Shown here: one piece after another, positions 6,629 to 14,800 of the stretch
Layout of the letters: the number at the start of each line of letters is the position of its first letter
Position numbering within the stretch: position 1 is the first letter of the stretch
NCBI GenBank assembly: GCA_963593765.1
Contig: CAVBBU010000034.1
Span: 1 to 17,878 of the forward strand
Reading direction: 5' to 3'
DNA: 17,878 bases
Source: CAVBBU01 sp963593765
Lineage (GTDB): Bacteria > Bacillota > Clostridia > Lachnospirales > Lachnospiraceae
Program-made: the position numbers and the translations under genes
Notes under the pieces: generated by a model
Told to the model about the DNA's origin: nothing
What the model saw: only the letters and a program-made list of their open reading frames with translations
The model's database searches: none

Positions 6629-7705
6629 TTATTCATCTCCAAAGCAAAGTCCTAGTAATCTTGCCTCGCTTATTATGCTAGAATCCGGATCTATAGTTTT
6701 TAGCTTTCCTGCACATTCTGATAGCGGAATATCTATTATCTCGTTACCCTGTACAACAACTATACGTCCAAACCTTTTGTCCTTTATAAGCTTTGCTGCT
6801 CTAGCCCCTAGCCTAGATGAAAGCACTCTGTCATAAGGACAAGGCTCACCGCCTCTTTGCATATGTCCCGGTACTGTAACTCTAATCTCCTGACCTGTAG
6901 CCTCTTCTATCTTAGCTCCTATCTCGTATGCCACAGATGGATATGCCTTTGAGCCCTTTTTCTTAGCCTTAAGCTCCTTCTTACTAAGCTTAGCATCCTC
7001 CTTTGAGATAGCGCCCTCTGCTACTGCTAATATAGAAAATCTTTTTCCTTCATTAGTCCTATCCTCTATAGCCTTAACAACAACATCTATATCGTAAGGT
7101 ATCTCCGGTATAAGTATAATATCTGCTCCACCTGCCATACCTGCATATAATGTTAGCCAGCCTACCTTGTGTCCCATTATCTCAACTATAAATACTCTGC
7201 TGTGTGATGCTGCTGTTGTATGTATGCAGTCTATCGCATTTGTCGCAACATTAACCGCACTTTGGAAACCAAAGGTAACATCAGTTCCCCAAAGATCATT
7301 GTCTATAGTTTTAGGAAGAGAAACTACATTAAGTCCCTCCTCACTAAGAAGATTTGCTGTCTTTTGGCTGCCATTGCCCCCTAATACAACTAGGCAATCA
7401 AGCTTATGCTTTTTGTAGGTTTTCTTCATAAGCTCAACCTTGTCATTGCCCTCGTCATCAGGAATATTCATAAGCTTAAACGGCTGTCTGCTAGTTCCAA
7501 GCATAGTTCCGCCTATGGTAAGTATTCCGGCAAAATCTCTAGGTGTAAGCTCCTTATATTCATTGTACATAAGCCCCTTGTAGCCATCTCTAAAGCCTAT
7601 AATAGTTACATCCTTGTACATCTTAAAAAGTGCCTTAGCAACGCCTCTCATAGTCGCATTAAGTGCCTGACAATCTCCACCACTCGTCAACATTCCAACC
7701 TTCAT
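6629..7705 (-). CDS. pfkA: 6-phosphofructokinase (mixed ATP/PPi-type signature)
   Basis: A 358-aa phosphofructokinase that phosphorylates fructose 6-phosphate to the 1,6-bisphosphate, the committing step of glycolysis. Visible: N-terminal TSGGDCQALNATMRGV (7-22); the nucleotide-loop GGNGS (109-113); catalytic loop PKTIDND (131-137) with the expected catalytic Asp135; EIMGHKVGW (175-183); HMQRGGEPCPYDRVLSSRLG (281-300), the sugar-phosphate site. Gly112 (E. coli Gly104 position) favours ATP, while Lys132 (E. coli Gly124 position) is the residue of PPi-dependent and group III enzymes; Asn111 replaces the usual Asp. A Lys-rich insertion lies at ~234-254. The start has AGGAGG 6 nt upstream, which overlaps the lysR stop. 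dnaX follows with no gap. A PPi-dependent enzyme cannot be excluded from sequence alone. Confidence 0.93.
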   Translation of the reverse strand: MKVGMLTSGGDCQALNATMRGVAKALFKMYKDVTIIGFRDGYKGLMYNEYKELTPRDFAGILTIGGTMLGTSRQPFKLMNIPDDEGNDKVELMKKTYKKHKLDCLVVLGGNGSQKTANLLSEEGLNVVSLPKTIDNDLWGTDVTFGFQSAVNVATNAIDCIHTTAASHSRVFIVEIMGHKVGWLTLYAGMAGGADIILIPEIPYDIDVVVKAIEDRTNEGKRFSILAVAEGAISKEDAKLSKKELKAKKKGSKAYPSVAYEIGAKIEEATGQEIRVTVPGHMQRGGEPCPYDRVLSSRLGARAAKLIKDKRFGRIVVVQGNEIIDIPLSECAGKLKTIDPDSSIISEARLLGLCFGDE

Positions 7706-7711
7706 ATCTAT

Positions 7712-7717
7712 CCTCCT
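7712..7717 (-). promoter_or_regulatory. Consensus Shine-Dalgarno of pfkA overlapping lysR stop
   Basis: Minus-strand AGGAGG, 6 nt before the pfkA ATG. The lysR stop TAG (7718-7716) shares its AG with it (TAGGAGG), which ties pfkA initiation to termination of lysR. Confidence 0.8.
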
Positions 7718-8624
7718 ACAATATATTAATATTACATTTTTTAAGTTCTTCTATATATATCTTTCCAAGACTGCTTACTACACTGCCTTGTCTTTTAATA
7801 TATCCTATATGCATTATCTTATCTGATTTTAATGGAACTACGCAATAATCTGTTCCATTTAGATCCTCGCATAATATTCCAGAGCAAAGTGTATATGCAT
7901 TAAGTCCTATCATAAAATTAAGCAGCGTTGCTCTATCGCTCGCCTTAATAATCTGTCTATAGTTATATGTGCTATATACTTCCTCAGCCAGATAAAAGGA
8001 CTGGTTATTTCCCTGGTCAAATGAAAGGCAAGGATAAGGTGCAAGCTCCTCAAGCGATATAACCTTTTTGTTTGCAAGCGGATGCTTAGCTGCAAGATAT
8101 ACAAAGGTCTTACAGGTAAACAGCTCTATAAATTCGAGAGCATTGTCCACTAAAAGCTTTGTTAATATCTCTGAGTTAAAATCATCCATGTATATAACGC
8201 CTAGCTCACTTTTGTAGCTTCTGACATTTTCTATAATCTCTGCTGTTTTACATTCGTATATTCCGAATGCATACTTGTCGAGGCTAAACCTTTTTGCCAT
8301 TTCTATAAATGCCTTTATGGCAAATGTATAGTGCTGTGCTGATACGCTAAAGCTTTTTTTGGTCTCCTTTTTCTGTATATACTTTTCCTGCACAAGACCA
8401 TATTGCTCTACTATCTGCCTTGCATATATAAGAAATTCCTCGCCCTCCTGCGTGGTAAATACTCCACGATTTGTCCTAGAGAATATAGATATGCCTATTT
8501 CATTTTCAAGATTTTGAAGGCTTGCCGAAAGGCTGGACTGCGATATAAAAAGCGACTGTGCCGCCTTGTTTATAGACTGCCACTCTGCAACTGTTACCGC
8601 ATATATTAGCTGCTGTAAGGTCAT
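7716..8624 (-). CDS. LysR-family transcriptional regulator
   Basis: A 302-aa LysR-type regulator of usual length. The N-terminal winged helix-turn-helix is clear (MTLQQLIYAVTVAEWQSINKAAQSLFISQ, then SSLSASLQNLENEIGISIFSR and TTQEGEEFLIYARQI, residues ~1-70), followed by a linker helix and an effector-binding region (~90-295). A TTG codon at 8639 would extend it by five residues, but the strong GGGAGG would then be inside the gene; it is 4 nt from the ATG at 8624, so that start is chosen. The effector is not recognisable. It is co-directional with pfkA, 10 nt apart, rather than divergent as is common, so it may control its own operon, including pfkA and dnaX. That regulatory link is inference from position. 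Confidence 0.93.
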   Translation of the reverse strand: MTLQQLIYAVTVAEWQSINKAAQSLFISQSSLSASLQNLENEIGISIFSRTNRGVFTTQEGEEFLIYARQIVEQYGLVQEKYIQKKETKKSFSVSAQHYTFAIKAFIEMAKRFSLDKYAFGIYECKTAEIIENVRSYKSELGVIYMDDFNSEILTKLLVDNALEFIELFTCKTFVYLAAKHPLANKKVISLEELAPYPCLSFDQGNNQSFYLAEEVYSTYNYRQIIKASDRATLLNFMIGLNAYTLCSGILCEDLNGTDYCVVPLKSDKIMHIGYIKRQGSVVSSLGKIYIEELKKCNINIL

Positions 8625-8660
8625 ACGTCCTCCCTTCAAAATCGTTTAAACATTATTTTA

Positions 8661-8684
8661 CTACATTTATAGACTTAATTGTAG
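8661..8684. repeat. Inverted repeat upstream of lysR, possible operator
   Basis: CTACAttt ... aatTGTAG: arms CTACA (8661-8665) and TGTAG (8680-8684), 14 nt apart, extend to 8 bp with one mismatch. It lies 37-60 bp upstream of the lysR start. It could be an operator for the LysR protein, but no binding evidence exists in the sequence. Confidence 0.3.
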
Positions 8685-8716
8685 ATTTTTTATATGACAT
8701 TTGTGCAATAAAAAGC

Positions 8717-8743
8717 ATTATATTCATGCAACCGCCTTGTTAA
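8717..8743 (-). promoter_or_regulatory. Candidate promoter for the lysR-pfkA-dnaX operon
   Basis: Minus strand: TTAACA (8738-8743), a 15-bp spacer and a perfect -10 TATAAT (8717-8722). The spacer is short. The start would be near 8709, giving a ~85-nt leader. A weaker alternative TACAAT-N17-TAAAAT lies nearer the gene. The TTGCATGAA repeat sits in the spacer, as a regulator site might. Confidence 0.35.
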
Positions 8744-8772
8744 TTCGTATATGCTATATATATTTCATGCAA
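8723..8772 (-). repeat. Two direct copies of TTGCATGAA upstream of lysR
   Basis: TTCATGCAA (plus strand) occurs at 8723-8731 and 8764-8772, start-to-start 41 bp, close to four helical turns. One copy overlaps the candidate promoter spacer and both are flanked by ATA-rich sequence. It may be a binding site pair for the LysR protein; this is inferred from position only. Confidence 0.35.
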
Positions 8773-8778
8773 GTGGCA

Positions 8779-8815
8779 TTTTGCTTCATAGAACGCGCTT
8801 TCCTATGAAGCAAAA
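8779..8815. terminator. Perfect 13-bp hairpin, possible bidirectional terminator
   Basis: TTTTGCTTCATAG (8779-8791) and CTATGAAGCAAAA (8803-8815) form a perfect 13-bp stem with an 11-nt loop. The T arm/A arm gives a U run on either strand, though on the minus strand the U run belongs to the stem. The A arm is shared with the U tract of the neighbouring terminator, so the two hairpins cannot both be fully formed. Confidence 0.55.
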
Positions 8816-8843
8816 AATCCGCAGAGCCTTTCCCTGCGGATTT
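8812..8843 (-). terminator. Rho-independent terminator of the giant gene
   Basis: On the minus strand AATCCGCAG, a 9-nt loop and CTGCGGATT (stem 8816-8824 with 8834-8842) are followed by TTTTTT/G. It is about 50 nt after the stop codon of the giant surface-protein gene and is a strong intrinsic terminator separating that gene from lysR. Confidence 0.88.
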
Positions 8844-8895
8844 CGTTTAAACCAATATGTAATTAATTCTGGCTTACGCTTAGTTTAGCATACGT

Positions 8896-11800
8896 TTACT
8901 CTGGCATAGCTCCATCTGATCCTACATAATATCCATCCGGTGTCCATCTGTTGCTAAGCATAGCTCCACGCTTGCCATCAGATATAGTATTAAAGTAATA
9001 CCACTTGCCGTCTATCCTCTGCCAGCCTGTCACCATATGCCCTAGGAGATTGTCGCTAGTCGGCCACAGGTAATACCAGCTGCCGTCTGTATCCTTATAC
9101 CAGCCAGTAAGCATGTTGCCATTTTCATCAAACCTAAACCAGTCGTGCCTCTCCTGCGTACCTGTAGCATATGGGTTGTATATATATGCCCACTCAGAGT
9201 TGTAATATCTTCCACCTGCTGTAAACGACCACTTGCCGCTTATGCTATCGTAGCTCCAGTTGCCTACTACTCCTGCTCCCGGTCCGCCGCTATAGCCGCT
9301 GTCAAGCGTTGCAGCATGCATTCCTGTAGAGCTTCCCGAGCTTCCTCCAGAGCTGCTACTGCTTGATGACCTCTTAACATTAACCTCTATAGAGTTAGAA
9401 AGTCCAAGCTGCGGATAGTAAACTACTATATGGCAGGTACCCTTATTAACAGCATGTACTGTGCCGTCTGCATCTACATATGCAACCTCTGGATCAGTGC
9501 TTGTAAAGCTTGGAGTTTCAGCAAGTTTGCTCCAAGGTGCTGTCTCAACGCTAAGAGTCTTTGTATCCCCTGTCTTTAGCTTAATATTCTCTGCACCGTC
9601 CTCGATCTCACAGACAACAGGCATATTAGGTGTAAAGGTCTGGTATGTATAAGCAATCTCTTCATCACCGTCTACGGCTCTTATCTCCAGATCCATGTAG
9701 CCTACGTCATTGAAATCATCTACCGTAGGTACGATAGTAAATTCAACCTCGTAGTCCTCTCCGGATTTAAGTCCGCCGCTCTTCTTAACCGACTTTATCT
9801 GCGTTTCCTTCCCAAAGTCATTGCTATAGAGCTTAAATTCCATACTGTCGCAGTCCGCACCGCCATAGTTGTGCGCAGTCGCCTTTACTGTTACATAGTA
9901 TCCGTCATAGGTAACCTCAGCATCCTCAAGCTCTACCTCAGGCTTTACAGGAATTGAAGCTGTACATGTATACTCATCATCATAGCCTTCTTCCTTCGTT
10001 GTAATCCTTATCTTGTAATCCTTAAGATTACTATCAGGAACCTGCCATGGTATCTTTACAAATGTACTTTCTCCCGGCTGAAGCGTCAGATCATATGGCA
10101 AGCTAATTGAAGACTCTCTGTTTCCATTTGAATCTAAAACATCTACAGTAACATTAAAGCCATTAGCCTCATACAAGCCCTGATTTTCTACATTGATATG
10201 TACATCTGAGAGCTTGCCCTTTTCTATCTCTGATGCAAAGCTTATCTCATCGTCCTTAACCTTTACAGAGCCTGCCGGTTCAAAGTAGAAGTAGGTAAGC
10301 TTGTTTGCAGTCTTTGCTCCGCTTTCTGCCTTCTTGCCTTTTCCATCATCTACAAAGTTTACTCCGAAGGTATTTGCAACAGCATATACATTCTGGTTTG
10401 TATCTGCAAATATATCAAACTCGTCTATGATGTCATCATTAGTATCATCATCTGAGCTTATCATTACAGGCTTTGTAAATCCACCAGCCGAAGAATCACT
10501 TTGTTTATTTTTACCTGACGTAATATCTGATGTATCACCATCATCCTCTTGTGCTTCGTCCTCTTCAACCTCTGCCTTAGTTCTTTCAGGAGTATTTCTA
10601 AATCTCATACCATAGATTTCTGTTCCGGTATGTCTTGGCTTCTTACAGGTACCTGTAAAGAATATATATACATCCTTTCCATCAGTTGTAAGCTTGTACT
10701 CTGATATATTTTCCGCAGTATCGTAGTCTGTTACTCCTATCGTATATCTTGGAATATCATTATCTGCTATCTGTCCAAATACTGTATCCTCATACATACC
10801 CTGTGCAAATGCTTCTGTTAAATTCGCATTAAGGTTTGTAGCTGTAAAGCCTTGAGCCCTATACTCACTTGTATAATAGCTCTTAAGTCTAGCTGAAAGG
10901 TCGCTATAATCTGTCATATACCACTTATGGTTATTTGTATACCAGCCTGTGTCTGAATCATACGTCCATGCCTGGTCGCTGTCTGAAATATTAAGTCCAA
11001 GACCTATAGTTCCAAGAAGCATCCTTGACTTAAGAAGGCTAAGCAGTGCCTTTGTTCCAGAGCTTAAGCTGTTTATAGTCCTTCTTGCGGCATTAGAGCT
11101 TGATGCGTTTGCCGGTGTTGCATTTGAAGCACTTGCCTTTGTAGCTGTAACTGCTGCTGAGCCAAGGTCTGTATAGAACTCACTAACTCCATCAGTAGCA
11201 AGCAGAGTCTTAATTGTCTTACTTAGGTCTACAAGAACAAACTCCTTGGCATCCTCTATCCATGTAGCATACAGCTTTTGATTAATTAGATTAAGCTGCG
11301 GCGATGTCTGTGCTACATTGCTAGTTTCCTTAACAGGAGCAGATCCTGCCTCAGTTATATACTCTTTATTTGTTCCGCTTATCATTATAGGATTATAATT
11401 TTTCTTATTTGTAACATCATACAAATCAAGATAAATATTCCTATCCGCGCTTGTGTCTATATCATTATCTGTATCTACAGTATAAAGAGCTGCTACATAA
11501 TCAGCGTTGCTTACTGTTGCATTTGAAGAGCTTACATCACTTTCAGTAGCCTTAATCTCACTTAGCTTAAATGTCTGAACCTTATAATCTGTTACCAGGG
11601 GATCCTTTATCGTACTTCCATCCTCTAGATAAACATCACTTATAGGAATCATCCTTTCGCTTGTAACATTCTCTCCATCTAGATCGCATGTTACATATGC
11701 CATAGTGCTATATAGCTTCTGGGCATCTGCAACGTCTGCATCACTATCTGCCTTCGTTACATCTCTCTTTAGATAAGTACAGTAAACTGTATCTCCTATA

Positions 11801-14800
11801 ATATTAAGCTGCGGTGATAGGTTAAAGAACCTCTTACTCTCATCAGTATATGTTGCCGCATCATCCTGAAGAGTAAATACATTTTTGCTATAGCCTTCTT
11901 TTCCTATTGTGCTACTTAAGTCAAGCACTGCTCCGCTTATCTTAAACTTCGTATATTTATCTCTAAAGTCTGCATTTGCATCATTTGTAACTGAGCTTCT
12001 AGCATTTGCCCATGCAATAAATACCTTATCATCACTTATCTTTAGCAGTGTTGGCGTTGTATCAAATGTACCATCATCATCTACAGCAAAAGGTCCGCTC
12101 CATGTCTTTCCCTTTCCTACTACATAGTAAAGTGCTGTTTCGCTTGAATTCCCCTGTGATGCACCAAGGAATACTATAAGCGAGGTTCCGTCATCCTTTA
12201 TCTGAACCATCTTAGGTCTAGTGTGCTCTGCTGCCGGCGATACTAGAGTTTGCTGCTCCTTAAGCTTAGGAACTCCTCTAAGCGAAGCTATAGCTGTACT
12301 ATCGCTAGCATCATCGTCGTAGTCTCCAAAGCCAGAGAAATCACTAGTACCGGTTCCAGTCCAGCGTATCTGTATATCGCCGTCACCTGCTACTAGCTCT
12401 CCTTCCTCAGACTCAGCACCTGATCTTGCAGCACTTAGGCTTGAAGGTCTGGTTCCACTCATTTGATCAGCATCCCATATTCCAGATACACTAGTTTGAC
12501 CCTCATATCTTCCAAAGCCCATCTGAGCCTTGATTATCTCTAGCTCCATGCTGGTTACTATCAGGTCTACTCCTACGCCTGCTGATGCAGCGATAATAAG
12601 TCCCCACGGGCCGTGTTTGTCATCCGTAAATGCATTGTGCGTATCTATATAGTCGACATCAATCTCTATCTTACCGAAGGCTCTTACACCAAGGCAGCCA
12701 TATACTCCGACACCGCCTGCTATCTTACCTATCCATGTAGTTTCGATATTAGTCATCGTGCTGTCTACATCGGTAAGATTCTTTAGGTTTCCTTCTGTAT
12801 CATTAAAGTCGCCCGCTGCTATAAGATTCTTAATATTATCTGATGCCCAGCCCCAGGTTGCTGCTATCTGTCCTACTCCTGTAAAGTTTAAGAATACCGG
12901 TACATATCCAACTACCCAGTAGGTTGTATAGCTGATTGTAGCATTGCCTCCTATAGTTATGGCTGTAGTTGCGAGGAAGTAGTCATCCTTCTTTTCATCA
13001 TATACAAACTCAAAGTCAAGAAGGAAATATACATCTGCCATCCATATCGTATCTGTAAAGCCTGCCTGTCTTTGAGCCGCCTGGTCTGCACCATGTGCCA
13101 TATCAGGGTGATCCATGTCGAATGCATCTCTTCCATTTGCCTCTATCTGCTGGGCAAGATTCTGCCTTGCCTCTGCCTGCTCCGCTTCATTACCCTGTAT
13201 GGCAGCATACTCTCTTTCCTGACCTATTCGCCTTGCCTGAGCGCTAAACTTCTTTCTCTTATCCTGCTTCTCTTTAGCGCTTCGTGGTGTATCTCCAAAC
13301 TCAAAGTCCAGATTAACAGTAACAGAGTAGCCCTTGTCACCAGTATGCTTTGTCTTTGTAAATGAAAGCACACCTGACTTTACATTGCCTGCCGGCGTAC
13401 CGATTATAGGAAGGTTTACGCTGTTTGGTGACTTAGACTCAAGGTCAAAGTTCTTTGGCTTAACAAGTTCATTTTCCACATAGATAGAAAGACCAGTGTC
13501 CATGGTAGGATAAACTATCTCAAGGTCACCTACTCCATCAACATGCTTCTTGTCACTATCAACTATATATGCATACAGCCTGTCACCATTAAACATTTTT
13601 TCTGCCATCTTCGGAATCTTAAGCTCGAATACGCAGTTGCTCTTTGAGCCGTCAGCATTTTCCTTAGGCGTTGCTGTATATGTACTCTTATTACCTGTAA
13701 TAGTCTGGTCAATGAACTTAACACATGAGATATTTCTTCCCTTAGGATTAATCTCAACCGTAAGAATAAGTGTATCGTCGAAGCACTTTATAGTTGGATC
13801 CTTAAGGTCTATAGTTTCTGTATGTGCCTTGTTATCATAGGTATAATATATAGTATTAAATGAAGGTGCTGTTATAGGATAGGTAATAGATATCTGACCT
13901 ATATCATATTTGCCATCCTTAAGCTCACCTAGCTTAACAGTCGCAACCTGACTGTCATTAATTCCATTGTCTACAGCTATAGTAATGGTATCATTTGCCG
14001 CCGCCTTTACTCCTGAAAGTGCGATAGTCGCATCCTCAGATACTGTATATGCAGATGCAGCGATATAATCCGTTTTAGCTCCTGAGGTGCTTGTTGCGAT
14101 CTTTTGCTCGCCCTCTGTAAATGCAGTATATCCAACTATAGGAACCTTACGAGTACCAAGTCCGTCATGGCGTATGGTATCACTTTCCATCACTACCTGA
14201 CCTGTTATCTTATAATCCTTTATAGCACTCTTTGCAGTTTCCTCAGTGTCTATATAGAATTTGTTATCTGTAACAGTATTTCTTGCTGTAAAGTAAAACT
14301 TATTTGTATTGTAGGTAGTATTGCTAAGCTTATCTGTTACTGTAGGTCTGGTAATCTTATCTGCAGAGCTTGCCGACGAATCATCTACAAGCACATCTAT
14401 AGAATATACCTTACCTGGCTCTGGCTTTATTCTGTCGTAAATATTAGAAGCTGTAGGATTAATATCAAGTATATACTTACCCTTTAGGTCTGAATATTTG
14501 CTCAAAACATCCTGAGGCACGAGGTTTGCAACATGTACCTTCTTAGAGCTGTTATTATTATACTTAACCTCTATAAAGTTCTTTGCTTGCTGCACGCAAG
14601 GTCTTATAACATAGCCCTTAACATGCCCCGGAGTTAAAACAAGCTCGCTAGTGCTTCTTACAAGGTCAAACGAAACGCCACCATCTGTAGATACCTCATA
14701 GCCTACTACAGTATACTTCTCTGAATTAGACTTTACAGAAAGATCTAGCTTATCACCTGCATGATAGGTTTTAGTTGTTCCCTCCTTAAGTGCACTGTTT

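Noticed and set aside
8625..8639. Five-residue N-terminal extension of the LysR protein from a TTG codon
   Set aside because: The extension contains the GGGAGG that serves the ATG at 8624; using TTG would leave no RBS.
13072..14487. Antisense ORFs inside the giant gene (e.g. 13072-13365, 13550-13840, 14104-14487)
   Set aside because: No Shine-Dalgarno or recognisable product, and they fall within a long, clearly coding frame with a signal peptide and domain pattern.
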